From Caprimulgus europaeus (taxonomy: Eukaryota > Chordata > Aves > Caprimulgiformes > Caprimulgidae), in assembly GCA_907165065.1 (NCBI GenBank), contig OU015532.1, positions 46,976,839-47,040,838 on the forward strand: a stretch of 64,000 nt of DNA, in the 5' to 3' direction. The position numbers and the translations under genes are program-made. Of this stretch, positions 22,139 through 36,268 are shown piece after piece (position 1 is the first letter of the stretch; every line of letters starts with the position of its first letter). The notes under the pieces were generated by a model. That model was not told the DNA's origin. It was given only the letters and a program-made list of their open reading frames with translations, and ran no database searches.

Positions 22139-25100
22139 TGCTGTCAGAAGCTAAGATGTTGAATTAAACTAATTCAGTTTAATGCAGTGATACATGAATA
22201 GTCCATTTACTCTGTGGTTAAAAAAAAAAAAGTAATTAAAAAAAATCATTAAAATCCTTTTTCTGCTGATTTTATGTTGCCTGGGAAGTAGTTTCAGCTA
22301 AACTTGAGTAGTCATTTGCATTCCAAGAAGAAGGTAGTCACCAAGGGGGTATAATAAAGGAATGTAAGTGATGAACTTTTCCATGGTGATGAATAATTAG
22401 ATGGCAAGCCTTCAGACAGACAGAGGCTATATCTTTGTTATGCATGTACAGCTGCCATCACAAATATGGCTCTACTCCTGAGAGACATCTTTGCCCACTA
22501 CAGTGCTACATGTAAGGAAAGCACAGCGGCTGCGCTTGCCAACGTGCAAGTGATGATCACAGAAAGCAGATCTGTGCTGCTCTCTTCTATTTCTGTTAGT
22601 ACAGCAGCAAGGAAAAACAATGAGTGTACAAGTCAATTTATAAAACCTATTTTTTTCTCCAATAAAATACAAAAAGGCATTTATTCTTAGCTCATCCACA
22701 TATCCTAATCATTTTTATACAGTCTTGTTTTTATATCCAGGGCATATTCAGTGAACCTGAGCTTCCATTCCTTAACAATTTACACTGTCTTTTTACTTCA
22801 ATGTAAGCAAGTATTAAACTTTCTGAACAATAGAGCAGTATTTTGCACAGGTAGAAATACTGGTACAAGCTACAAGCAACAACAACAAAAATAAATCAGA
22901 CCCTAAATATCCATGTTGAGCCTTCTTTTTTCTTTGTACCCCTTAAACATGAGTCACTCTTGGCAGGCACAGCCAGACCTTCACGTGCACACAAATGGTA
23001 TTCTGTTTTGACTGGCTATGCTTCAGTAAATGATTTATATATTAACAAAGAGTCAATGACAGGCTGATTTGGGATCTGGAGCCCTGGACTGAATCCACCA
23101 CAGGCTCTGGCACTGATGATTCTTGATTGCTGCTGTTCACAATGGCAGCATTGGCAGGGTACTAAACAAAAACTTGTTTCTGCCTTCTGAATTGCTGTCT
23201 TCAACAGCTCGTGGTTTTCTTTTTCTGTTGATCCCTAAATGTAACAGATAGGAAGACAGAAATGGGGAACCATCTAAGTTAAATTACCTGAGAAATCTTT
23301 CTGTGTGCTCACTAAACTGTTAAAAGTGCAAGACTTGGAACCAGCAGAAGACCAATACACTGTTTACATTCCAATTAAATTCTAATTTAGAGGTGTGAGT
23401 TATCATAAGTAGTTCATAGACCTTATGCTGCCTGTCTACACAGACATGAATTTCACTTTGAGATTGCCTGGGAAATAAGGACTCTATGTGCTGGGAACAC
23501 ATCAAAAGGGTTATGAAGGGACTTTCTGGATTACTGGTTATCTGTTGCATAAGGCACTTGATGTTACACTGTTGAAAAATCAGAACATTTACATGGCATC
23601 TTTGATAGCAGCTGTAGTTCATTATTAGTGTTTCACTAGACTCTGATCTGAATTATGCATAGTCAGTGCATAAATGTTCAGATTTCCTTTGAGTTGTCTT
23701 GGCAATACATTGATGTTCAAACAGCAAGATTGAAAAGAAAGAGATGATATTTCTGAAGACAATAATAACATCTGATACCTCAAAAATTAGTATTTCACAA
23801 CTTTAAGTACTAGATCACCTACTTTTCAGTACACACTCATAGTCATGAAGCCACCCGTGTGGTAGTAGATATCTAAGCATAAGGATCACAAGAATTGTAG
23901 TCACTGAGAGAAGGAAATACCAACAGGAATCTTTTTTTTTCCTAAATACATCTCTCTCTCTGGGATCCAGGATTTAATTCTGCTTTGCAAGTCAGTTGCT
24001 AATTCCTCCAACAAACTTTTGTATTGAGATTCCTTTCTTTCATTTATGGAAGACAACAGAAGCTGTGTGGGTGGATTTCATGCGTAGGCAAAGAAAACCA
24101 TACTCTGCTCTCTCACTCTCTGAAAGTATTTGAACTTCCAGCTTTCAGTTATCAGCTGTAACTATGAGTTGTAAGGAAATCTGAATTGGAAAATGTTGTT
24201 GAAGGTGATATATAAATAATACATTCAGAGTGTACTATTGTCATGGGAAGAACCCTTGGAGAAGAGGTACAAATTCCAAAGCAATTAATTTAAAAGAGCA
24301 AATAATTACATTGAAACTTGGATTTCTCTTTTCAAGAGCTCATGCACCTTTTAAAATATAGAATCAGGCTACTTTCCTTGTGCCACTAGTATTTAATGAG
24401 CTGATGAAAAGTATGAATTTCTTTAACTAGGAGAGCAGTGGCCATGTGCTCTGCCTTGGAGTACCTTGGAAGTTTACAAACCTGGAGGAGTCACCTGAGC
24501 TGTGAATTGGTGACTTCAAGCAGCCAAGGCGATGGAACATAGATATGTGTGCTGAGAAAATAATTTTCCTGTGCTAGATTTAATAAATAAAAAATCATTT
24601 TGGTGCAAAGACCTATCTATTGGTGCTACACCTTAGTGCAGCTGTACGTCCTAGAGCTATGACCCTTGGGTTTGGTGTTCTAGTCCTTTAACTGTCCCCA
24701 CTGTCTACATATTGGTATAAATGCCAAGATTCTCCCTGATCCAAGGTAGTTCCTTTGGTGAGACAAGTAGAAGAGCTGCTGTACCACTTGAGTGCTTTCC
24801 CTACACGTAGAATAGGTGTTTAATCTGAAATGTAATCCCAATCCAAAGAAGCTATACAGCATAGACACAACTCATTTTCATCACTCAATTCCAAACCATG
24901 GAGTGCAGGGATGTGCTTCTTCCACAGACAGTAGTACTGGAGCATCTGGAAAAGCCTGTAAGAGCCAGCTCTGGAGAAGAGGAATGATGAAAAATGTTAC
25001 CTAAAAACAAGACAAAAATTATTCTGCATCAGCCTAGAATGTCAACTAAGGGATTTTAATGCTGGAATTGAAGGAATGGCTATACTGTGCAAAGGAATAC

Positions 25101-28100
25101 TGCACAGATAGCCCAGTGCTAGGGAAGATTTAAATCACTAAGCTCACATGACAGAGCTCTTTACCAGGCCCAGCTTGGGTATGGAGGAAATACAATCATC
25201 TTCTCACTTAATAATGTTATGTCTCCAGAGGCATACGTGAAGAGATCAACAATTCAGAAGCCCCTGACTGCTGGGGATGAAAGAGGTGGTACTTGGTTTG
25301 TTTTCCTTTGTTAAATAACATTCTGACATCACTGAAGAGTAAACCAGCTAGTTCTGTTATTTAGATGTCCTACAAGAGAAGATTGCAGAAAGATTATTAT
25401 TAGAATTAACATATAAAAAAATAATATATAATTATTGCTAGCACCTCGGTTTCAGTAAGTAGCTGTTAGGTGAAAGCTCAGTGTCATGGCCTTTTGCTCT
25501 TGAAGCAGAAGTATTTTTTCTCTTTCCCACATCAATTGATTATATTTTTTACAGGGACAATGAATTGCTCATTGTCATTGACTCAGAAGACTTGTGTTGA
25601 AAATTGTAGTTATATTGAGTTATGGTATTTTTTTTGCAAATGAAAAAATAGCTACAGATTTTTTTTTTCCAAACATGGATAAAATTGCTTCATGAGAGCT
25701 CTCTGAAAATGCAGATTTCAATTAGGGCAGTGTGAACTGAAAAAAACCCCATCTTTTTCAGAATGCAATTGAATCCATTCCCCTGCCCTTGCAGCTCCAA
25801 AGTGTATTTCAAAGCTTCAGCAGGTCCCCAGCTTTCTTGGCCACCGTGTGGATCTGCCACACGTGCCTGGGCCAGGACTGGACCTTCTGGACTTGCCATC
25901 TGTCCCAGCCTGCCATGGGTCAGTGCACTGCTTGCAGAGAACTGTGGCTTTGATGTTCCAGGTGCTAGGACAGCTCAATTAGACATTAAAGCAGGATTCC
26001 TTCAGTGGAGTTGGCCAAAAAAATAAAATAAAATTCCTGTAAAGTACTATTGGGGCATTTCAAGCCTGTTTTAACTTTGAAGAGTATTATTCATATCTAT
26101 TTTTAAAGGAGAAATGGTGTAACAGAGACAAGTTCCTTGCCAAATGTCATTCTGTCAGCCAGTGACAGAGGCCTTAGTAGCATACTGGTGAAGCAAAGTG
26201 TTTTGTTCTGGAAGGTGGATATCTTAATACCAGAAGCTATCTAAGCTGCATCTACCCCTCCTCTTCACTCAGCAGAAGTGCTGGGAAATTATCCTTCTCA
26301 TTATTATTATATCCTTCTCATTATTATTCATATCTTCTCACAGAGGCAGTGGAGCCTTCAGGAAACATAGGTATCTGCAGCTACTGTAAAAAAAAATCTA
26401 TTTATTTAGATAAAATAGATGTAATAGATTTAAATAGGTTTTTTTTTTTAGATTAAAAAAAATAATCTAAAATTCTGAGTCCCCAGTTTAGACAGCTGTG
26501 AAGTTTTAGTACGTAGCATGGTTATACTGGTTGGCATAGGTTAGTTTTTAGGATCATGTCATCAATATGTTGCATAAGTTAAACCAGGATGAGTATAGTC
26601 CTTACCTGCTGCTGTTTTGGAAAATAGAACTTATAACCTTTTTTTTTATTTGTGATTTAAAAAAAAATAAATTTTAAAAATATTTTTAAAATACTTATTT
26701 AATTTAAAAATTAAAATACTTTAAAAATACTCTTTGGCCACTTTTCCTGATCTTTGAGGATATACATTAGCCACCAAATATTATAATACTCCATAAGCTT
26801 TTTCCAAGTGAGAGGATCCCCACCCTGACCTTAACCCAATGTTTCAATACACAATTTAAAGGAGATCATTTCAGAACCCCCCCTTCTACCACAAGCTTAT
26901 TATCCTTTATAAAAATGCAGTGATGACACAAACCAGAAAGACAATATCTTCACACAAAATAACAGTGACAATATTTTGGACATATATACATATATGTGGA
27001 AAATATATTCTTTGCCATTGTCAGCTGTTTCACTTCATCCTGTTAGTACTTCCACATTCACATATTCTTTTCCCACCAGCTCAGAAGACTTAAAATCTGA
27101 GGCAAAATTTGAATTAGCTTGGTAAATGTAGGAGAAAAGGATGGAAAAGAGCTGGCATTGCCTGCAACAGAAGTATTTAGTGGTAAATCATTTTTATAAC
27201 TTTTTATTCCACTCAGCTCAATATTATAGCTGAGCCACCACTGAAATGACAAAAGCTCCATCATAAATTTGCAGTAGAAGTTCAACGTTTTCAGGGTGAA
27301 AACTACTGCAACGTGTCAAGGCAAAATGATGTTTGTCTTGGTCTGAGAGTGAAGAAAGGAACAAAACTCTGTGCATAAATAGCAAGGATTCTCAAGGTTT
27401 TAAATCTTTTTTAATTTTATTTTTTTAATTATTTTTATTTCCTGTAGCAAGGGTTATGGAAAGGACAACTGAAGTTCTGCAGATATCACCCTCAGGAAAA
27501 AACTGAAAATGTAAACTGTATAAAGTAGGACTCTTCTGGTAGGATAATCAGTAAATTTCCATAAGGCTCATGTTCACTCAGAACCTCACAGGCTGGGCTT
27601 GGTTGGTATTTGACTGCAACACCCACAAGAAAAACCAAGGAACTGCAGGAAGCAATACCAATGATTTACTCAGTGGGTTTGTTCAATTAATGGCTTGACA
27701 TAAAGCTAAAAAGCTCCAAACTTTGTGTTCTACACTAAATGCTACCAACTGATATTTTAATTAATTAATTAGTTTATTTTTAAATTTAAAAAAAAGGCAG
27801 TTGACCAGGTTGTAGCACAGTTTATTGTGGTGGAAGAACAAAGCCCAATCTCCACATCCTGCATCTCCTCATCATGTTAAACATCATATAAACAAGCAGC
27901 AGAGGATACAATCATTGCTTCAGAAAGCTGGTAATCTATGTGTCAGACAGGTTGTGACAAGCAGAGGAAAAAGAGCAATTAAGTATGTTTTATGAGCAGA
28001 AGCAGCAATCTTTTGTCATGTGGGATTTTTTTTTTCCTTTTTTTTTGTGTTATGTTTTTTTCTCCCCTTTCTTTCAACCTAGGAGTGAAAGGAGAGTCTG

Positions 28101-28218
28101 ACAGCAGAGGAAGCTTTTCACAGAGTTAGTAATTTTTATGAGGGATTTTTCTTAGGCTTTAAAGGTAGCTAATGGAAGGAATTGTGGAGGTGTTTGAATA
28201 AGACTCAGAATTCTCCCA
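22139..28218. other. gene-free AT-rich DNA
   Basis: About 6 kb without a supportable gene. A GC-richer patch at 25785..25980 has an open frame (25763..26026, 87 codons) but no known domain, and it ends in an A-rich stretch. A 20-bp tandem repeat (26291..26330) and A/T-rich tracts near 26395..26475 and 26640..26730 are the only other structure. Confidence 0.5.
26291..26330. repeat. 20-bp tandem duplication
   Basis: Two adjacent 20-bp units, ATCCTTCTCATTATTATTAT and a near-identical second copy ending TTCA. This is a local slippage product. Confidence 0.85.
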
Positions 28219-28284
28219 CATATATATATATATATAAAATATACATATATTTTTTATATATATATTTATATATATATATATATA
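28219..28284. repeat. AT microsatellite
   Basis: Alternating AT with a central T run. The two halves are complementary, so it could form a long weak hairpin. Length variation is likely. Confidence 0.92.
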
Positions 28285-31200
28285 AGCAACTAAATGGATG
28301 TCACTGAGGTGTCTTTGTAGTATGGAAAAACAGGTGGGTTCTGTGTTTGGTGTTTTGGTTTTAAAGGTAATAAAAACCCAGAGCAGTGATGCCAGCCAAA
28401 ACACAGTATTTCTTAGATTTCTCCTATAAAATGTCTAGTCCTTAGGTGAGTTCTTATTATGAACAGGTCTTTCTATGAGTTTTTCTTAGATGGTTTAATA
28501 GCCTCCCCCTACACACTCTTATTCACACAATTTTTTTTAACAAGATTATTTCAGGTGTTTGCAAAGGGAAAATTTATTTGTGCAAAGTATCTGTGTAGAT
28601 ATTTGGAAGATCAAATCTAATTTGCAAGGGCTCCTGTGACTTAAAGCTGTGTAAACCTGAAGAAAATTATTTAACCTACATGAACCTCTTACCCTTATCT
28701 TGCTGGCATCTGGCTGATGTCAGAATTGGATCCATTTTTTTCCTTTCCCAACCTAAAGAACATCAGGAGGGTCACCTTATCTGGAAAGCAAAAGCCACCT
28801 TTGAAATCAAACAGGATAGGGTTATAACACTTGGTAGTGCCACTCATGTGCCAGGCAGGAAAATCTGATGCTTTTGAGATGCCTGTGCAACGCCCCGTGC
28901 GACTCCACTCACTTCTCTGCTGACCTCAGTTTGTCTGGCGGTGTGTTCCTGAGGCTGCAGTACAAAAGGAAGAGGAACAAGGTCATTGTGTGCTTTTTAA
29001 GCACAAGTGCATCCCTGTAAAGAGTTGTTTTTTTGTGATTTCCCAATATGAAAGGGCTGGGAAAATGCTTCCTGGTGGCTACAGGTATTTGCAGCTTGGG
29101 TTGGAACAGGTCCAATCAATCCCTAGTTTTCTGCAAAGAAACAAAACTCCTTACGTGGGTGCCTCTGAAAAACACCTCAGGGATTCAGTAGTTCATCTCT
29201 TAAACAGAAGAGACTTCCCAGGAAGCCTCTTTCTATTAAATTTGCTAACTTCCAGATGGAATTGAAATATGATAGATATAGCAAACAGTCAATAAACTAA
29301 AATACCCAAGAGAAAGATTACCTTTGTACACCTTGTCAGGTTTTCTTTTTGCTGTTTCCTTCTAGGAGATTCTTGAATAATTTGTAAGACATGTCCATTT
29401 TTCTGTATCTTCTCTTTGTTATTCTTTATAATATGAATGTTGAAAGCTTCAAGAGATGATATGAGCCCTACTTCTCCAAATATTTGAATTAAATTCAGTG
29501 AGCGTGCAAAAGTAGTTTTCAGTGAATAAAAGTACTGAGAGCAGTGGCTTCCTACCTTACAATAAAAGGTACATGAGCAATAAAACTTCCACTAATCTAC
29601 TTTAGCAGGAGTTCTAGTTCCCATTTGCACTTCCAGTTACAGTTAGTAGCATAAGTAGCTTTGTTATAATGCTCGTGGAAGAAGGAAAAATTATTTTCCA
29701 TATCTGCAATACAGACTTTGAATTCTTACTCTTATTTTTCTTAGAAAAGTGGAGGTATGAATAGTTATAGCATTAGAAATGTCATACACTGGATTTTCAT
29801 TCTTGTATTGCCATCTTTTAAATCCACAGTAAATTGTTAATTTCCATCTAAATTTTCCCAAGAGATTTCCTAAGCAATTTCCCCACAAGTGTTGCCACTC
29901 TTCCATTCCTGTCCAGTGCTGTATAGACACAGCTCCTAGACTCTTATTCCTGGAAAGAACTGAATAAAGATATGGATTAAACCAATACAACTTCAAAGAT
30001 TTATGGTATAAAATTTCCCAGCTTCTAGTTATAGTGAGAATTCCATAAAACTATTGGGTTTTGTGGGTTTTTTTTCAGTTATGGCACACATGAATGAAAC
30101 TTTGACAAGCATCTTAATTTGGGAAGGAGCAAGAGAGAGAGAGAGAACAGTAAGTTGTAAAAGAAGAGTTCTCTGTGGGGCTGTGTTGTTGGGTTCAAGG
30201 ATGGCTGAACATTAGCTTCATTGATCTAAAATTAAGGACTAGGCTCATAAAATTGAAGGACTAAATGGTTTGCCCCCTGCTCTTGCATGGTTATGAGAAA
30301 TTGTGTAAAAATGAATTGACTCCAGAGGAAACTGCAAGTCTCAACTCAAAAGCTTTATGAAAAAAATGCACTGAATAGCTCATATTCAATAAATGAAAAA
30401 GTGATTGCCTAAGAGGTCTCAAAATGTACTTGCTAATGGGGAATCATAATTGGTGGGTGTGTTTCTGTTTAAACTCCTTGGGGGGTCTCTCCTTGGTTTA
30501 ATAATACTTAGGGTTTTGGTTTGGGTTTTTTTAAATAAATTTCCTCCTCCAAGAGGCTTATACATTAGGATCAAATCCTGAGAGTTTACAGGGACCACCT
30601 TTCCAGGCTAAATCTTCAGTTATTCTCTTTTTAGTGAGATGAGGATCTTACCGAAGGTGAATAACATTCGTCCACACATAAACCCTACTTCAGTCCTAGT
30701 TCCTAGTTTTTCCCCTAGGAAAAAGGATTGACTACAGATATTGGATCCTGATAATTCTTAAGTCTTATATTTTCTTCAAACTTTAGGTGCTAAAACACCA
30801 GTGAAATCAATACAGGGATTTATTCAGTTCTAGAAAGGAACATAACACATCGTGAAAGTGCCTGGACAATAAAGACAAGATCACATAGGGTTGTGTCATG
30901 TTTTATTCTTTTCCTCAATTATTAATGGACTTCATTGATGCTTCATAATTTTTAATTAACATATCTGGACTTTATGGATGCTTGGAGCCCTGAACCTCTT
31001 TAAGTTTCAGAGAACACAAATAGGTTTGTTTCAGTAAGGCACTGTACTCCAATTCAGTCAAAAGCACTAAAGTTGAACATTTTAGAATGTATTCAGGGTA
31101 GAATTTAGTGTTTTGCTAATTGATTGTTTTAGTAGAGTCTCAAAATAATTTTTTTTTATTATTCTTTCTTACTGAATACCTCAGGAATTATTAAACAAAT

Positions 31201-32555
31201 AAATAAAAATACACTATTTTACTTCAATTATTTCAGAAACAAAAGTAATGATTTATATTCAGATTTTAAATAATTTAATTTTACCCATTTTTAAAATATC
31301 TGTATACAGGTTGTGCTGGAATACCTGCATCTTTCACATTTTCCTTTCTATCCAATCAAAAATCAGTGGTGCATTCCTACCATAAAACTACAGGTGGGAG
31401 GAACCAACTGAGGAATTCCTATTGCATGGAGACACGTTCAAGAGAGGTACTGCAGAATTCCCTGGGTAGATACATGCTGAAACACTGAGATCAACAGTAA
31501 CCACTGACTTTTGAACTGTAGATGCTAAAGTTAAGGAATTACAGAGGTCAGATTTTTAGACTTTTTTTTGTGTGTGTGTGTGTTTGGTTGTTTTTTGTTT
31601 GGTTGGTTTTTAATTTGGTCAGGACATGGCCTTTTGGTAAACTTCAGCATTGTGTTATTTGAATAAACCATGGCAATTTCAATCCTATCGCTGCACAGGA
31701 TAACAATAAATCTATTTTCTTTTTTTTTTTCATTCCTGTGGACTTGTATCTTCACTTATTTCTTTCTTCACTAGTCAAAATGTCAGGTGTTTGATGAGGA
31801 ACAGATCTCTGGTTTTCACAGAAAAGAAAAGCACGTTGGAGGATGGGCTTGGATGGTTTTGGTCATGTCAAAAACATAAAGCAGCTCATTTATCTAAGAT
31901 TGTCTGATGGAAAAGAAATATAAAAGCATTCAATTTTTTTTTTTAATTTTAATTTTATTTATTTATTAAATGACATGTGCTTATTTGAAAGAATTTTGAG
32001 CAACCCAGTGGAAAGAGGCTGCACTTTTAGCTGGAATATTTCTTCGCCTGAGTGAACAGAAACAAGTGTCTGCCTTTGATAACTGTGCAGACATTAGACA
32101 CTGAATATTAACGAGGGCTGGCAGCTACAGTATAAACTGGGGTATTTGCCATTTCTGGACAAACTGTGTCATTCTTACTGGAAAGTCAGCTAGAAAATGC
32201 TCCGGCTCTTTGTCTGCTGTGTTTCTTCTTTTGGCAAAAGAGAAGATGAAGAATAAATGAACTGAACTGGGAATTCTTTAAACTAGTTATTTTTGAGAGA
32301 TGAGTTTCCAATTTAGCTTTAAATGTGCTATTATTTAGTGGAATACCAGTGCTCGGAGGGAGGCTGGGTTGTCAGTGGCTTGCTGTATGTGTAATAAAAT
32401 ACTGGATAAATCACAGATAGTAGATTAAAAAAAGCTTGTTCTGGTTATGATAAAGCTTCCAAGTATTTAGACAAGTGGAAAGGTTAATTGATCTGAAAAA
32501 TCTCCCCAACAATCTGTATCAAACCAGTCAGGACTCTGTATATTAAAATAATATA
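28285..32555. other. gene-free AT-rich DNA
   Basis: About 4.3 kb with open frames of 60 to 101 codons on both strands, none recognisable. A short AG repeat lies at 30131..30146. T- and TG-rich tracts occur near 31560..31605 and 31933. I see nothing else. Confidence 0.5.
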
Positions 32556-32948
32556 TATTCTGGCTTTGCTAGGATAGAGTTAACTTTCTTCTCAGTATCT
32601 AGAATAGCTTTGTTTTAGTTTCAGTGTGGGATTTGTTATGACAAGAATGTTGATAACATACAGGGTCATCATGTTTTGCTGATTTGCAAGTGCAGAGAAC
32701 TAGGAGAAGAGAGCATAGTAATTAGCAAACCTCAAATTGGCATTTGGCTCTGCCAATGAGATATTCCATCTCACAACCCATCATGGTCAGTATATTAAAC
32801 TGGGCTGACCAGAAAGCAGGAGGATTGTCTCTGGGAAATGCTCAAACTCATTCTGAGATTGCAGTTTTGGGTTCAGGGTTCCTTTTTGCTCCTTCAGGAT
32901 GGTTTCCAGTGGGTGGTGAGCAATTGTACTGTGCAGCACTCATTTTTG

Positions 32949-32981
<33 letters not shown>

Positions 32982-33164
32982 ATTATTATCATAATTACTA
33001 TTTTAATTTTACTTTAATTATTTAATTGTTCTTATCTCAGCCTACAAGTCTCCTTCCCTTTACCCCTCCAGTTCTCTCCCCTGCTCCCAGCGTGGGTAGG
33101 GGGAAAGGTGGGAGGTGCGAGCGGCTGTGTAGTGTTTGGCTGCCAGCCCAGTTAAACTACCACA
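32556..33164 (+). mobile_element. diverged solo LTR, class III (ERVL-like) avian family
   Basis: The block starts with the TAGGATAGAGTTAACTTTCTTC signature and ends in AGCGGCTG.GT.GT..TTGGCTGCC followed by GTTAAACTACCACA. These are the two ends of an LTR family abundant in songbird genomes. About 610 bp, plus orientation, no internal retroviral sequence on either side, so a solo LTR left by recombination between LTRs. Divergence from memory of the family is considerable, and I see no clean target duplication. A GA microsatellite interrupts it. Confidence 0.72.
32952..32979. repeat. GA microsatellite inside the solo LTR
   Basis: Twenty-eight bases of perfect AG repeat near the middle of the LTR, followed by TTATTATTATC. 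It has probably grown since insertion. Confidence 0.97.
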
Positions 33165-34964
33165 AGATAGTACACTGTTTGTATCACATTTAGGATAGCT
33201 ACCATTGTATTTCTGAAGACCCCACATGCCTGTCACTGGTGAAACTACTGCCTACTTTTCATTCACCAGTCCACCTCCAGTAGCTGAAGAGCCCTGTGCT
33301 GAATTTCTCACCCTGGTCGTGCTTTGCACACCTACAGAGCAGCAATTACAGCCAACCTTGGGTGGATTATCGTATTTAGGGTCTTTGTGAACTGCTTGTT
33401 TGTGCATGAGGGAGAGCTTGCCAGTTTTGTTATCCTGCTTTCTGCCTGTACTGGCTTAGTTTCACGCCCCTGGTATGAGGAAACCTTTATTCAAGTGCCT
33501 GGCACAAAGAATTTCTCGAGAGCAACAAATCTCTCATCTGTACGAAATAACTAGATGTGTCCTAGTTTAATGAGAACTATGTATGAAATCCACATATGCC
33601 ATTAACAGCTCTTTGAGACATTCATTTATTTGATATTGGAAACAATGTGTTTTATAACACCTACTTGATCTTTTAAAATTACATTGCGTGTGTTTACTAG
33701 AGTTATCTGAAGAAGGATAATTTAATTTTTATATTTGTAGGCATTCTGATCGTATTTTCTCTGTCTTGCTGAATATGATGGGTCCAAATTCTACCTTGTG
33801 AACAAGCCTATTTCAAGACTCCTGAGTAACTTAGAATAATTTAATCTTTCCTGTCACCTCCTTGTTTTTATTTAACTTTTGTTCCCATCTCCTTGTTGTG
33901 CCGTGAGATTTTAATGATCATATTCAGAGCAATTTACACTTCTATAGCTAGGCTCTCAAAGTGCTGATCAAACATTAATCAAGCTTCACAGTGGAGCTGC
34001 TCAGGGATATTTTGATCACCTTTTTTTATGAAACACACAGATTCATCAAAACCAAGAATCTGTTTTGATAAATTTTCCATTTAGAAAAACATTCTGACAG
34101 AGTTCTGAAGCAAACAACCCCACGTGTTTCAACAAGAGTGCCACATATTTTGGAAGTAGCTTTTCATTTGAATGATAATTAACCATTTTTTTAAAAAGTT
34201 AAGCCCAATTTAAAATTTTAAAAGCACAAAAATGAAAAATTTAGATTGCTGAGATTTGAATTGATCAAATGTTTCCTTCCCAAATATTTGCCAAATTTCA
34301 ATTTAGTGTCCCTTTGAGATCAAGGAAGGAAATGCAAAAGGCATATACTGACCAGGGAAATGGAAGCACATGAATAAATCACTGAGCTCTGTTGCATTAC
34401 ACACCAAGTTTTGCCCTGACAAAAATGCCAAGCCAGAAGACTGTTTGAATAATCTCATGTATGCCTAGTGTATAATTAATAAAATCTCAGGTCACTCACA
34501 GATGTTGTTGTTGTTCTGTCTATTCACAAGAACACACCCCTTTGGAAAACAAGCAAAATCAGACAGTCTCAAGAGCAGCATTCATCTTTCTATTTTCTCC
34601 CTGCTATGCTAAGCTATAGATGATGTTGTTTCCCATTAATTAATGCCTTTAATTTTAAGCTAAGAATGTAGGAGTCACTATTTTCCATTGGCTAAATTAA
34701 GGTTCAGGGAGATTTAACTGTGATGAGTTGACTTTCTTTGCTAACCCTGTAGATCTCTTCCTCTATTTTTAACTAATGTGTTTGCATTCAGACAATGAAG
34801 TGCTGTTGTGCAGGGTATCCTACAGTGGGATAACATCTTATTTCAGAAGCAGCACGTACACAAAGGCAGATTTAACTGGTACCTGTGTTTACATCACACT
34901 GTATATAAGCCATATGGCATACAGGGGGTATATACATGAGGAATTTAGGGTAGCAATCAAAAGG

Positions 34965-35041
34965 AAAAAAAAAACAACCAAAAAAACCCCAAAACCAAAC
35001 AAAACCAAACAAACAAACAAAAAACAAACACCAAAAAACTC
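34965..35041. repeat. A/C-rich low-complexity tract
   Basis: A run of AAAC, AAACC and CCCCAAAA units. It may be a degenerate AAAC microsatellite. The Lys/Thr/Pro-rich translation of this tract is not a real protein. Confidence 0.9.
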
Positions 35042-36203
35042 CACTTTAAACTTGTTCTTGTCTGGGTTTTGGTTTGAAATGGCTCTGATCCAACCAGCTT
35101 CATAGACTGATGACATCAATGCTAAACGCTGAGGAAGGAGACAATACACAGTAATTAGTCCCAAAGCTGTTATCTAAGCCCTGGATAGGAAGCTCCATTC
35201 TGCATGGTCCTGAGCATCTATGGAAGGATAAAGGAGGCTCTCAGCTCTCCACTGGAAGATGCACACAAGCCATGGCTCTCAGCAGCGCTCAGCATCCTCC
35301 AGGATGAAGCCCATCAACATCAGCAAGCACACCGATCCGAAAGCAGTCTGATCTGAGGTTTTAATTTCATTTCTGCTCCCCAGAATCAGGAAGTTCATCA
35401 GGAAGATCCGCTGTCATTTGGCACAATAGGATTATAGGGTCAGAAATTAGATGCTGTCATGAAGACAATGTGCTTATCGCTGGCATTTCTTATTCCTTTC
35501 TCATTTGGAAATTACCTTCAGCACTGAGTTGATTTTTCTCGGCAATTAAATGCATAGGCTTTAAATAATTGGACTTTTTTCACTACCTCAGTGTTACAGT
35601 AAGGTAACTTCAGGAAATCCACTGCTGTGGTCATTAGTCTGTGCTTGTAGCTGGATTTGTTGGGTGGGATGTTTGTTTTCTGAATGTTATATTCAAGAAA
35701 TGCAAAAGGCAGGTGACCAAGTTTTGCCTGTGCTGGCAGCGATTTGGTCTCTTCTGTTAAACCCGGAGATTTTCCCCAGGTTTAGCCAGTGTCAACTTGC
35801 TGTTATTCTTCTTTCTTGGGGGTTTGCCACCCTGTGCTCTCTGTGTTGTGCTCATGAAGCCAAGGTAACCTTCAAAGGAGAGCTCAGCAGTGGCAGGCTG
35901 TTATCTAAGACATACAAATATCTCCTCTCTTGCTGAAGCAATGTCACTTCTGGGTAAACAATTCAACAGAGACAATGGACAAAATAAACTTGTTGGACTC
36001 CTGTGGTTGATGAATTTATCTAGAAATGGGGACAACTTGACTTTGAATAACTACCCAGTAAAGTTTTGCAAAGAAGCAGTTTTACATGGATGTGAAATAC
36101 AGAATCACACCAAGGAATGAGGGCTAAAAATCAGTACTTGTCTTTCCTCTGCTGTTCTTTCAACCTATGCTGTGTGCTCCAAATATCAGGAAGCATTTTC
36201 ATG

Positions 36204-36268
36204 TTTGTGGGGTTTTGTGGGGATTTGTTTTTTTGTGGGTGGTTTTTGGTGTTTTGTGGGTTTTTTTA
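36204..36268. repeat. G/T-rich low-complexity tract
   Basis: Units of GTTTTGTGGG and TTTTTGTGGG on the plus strand, containing several short G runs. A similar composition on the opposite strand occurs at 34965..35041 and 52578..52698. Confidence 0.85.

Noticed and set aside
30131-30146. AG repeat
   Set aside because: Too short to be of interest compared with the GA repeat at 32952..32979.
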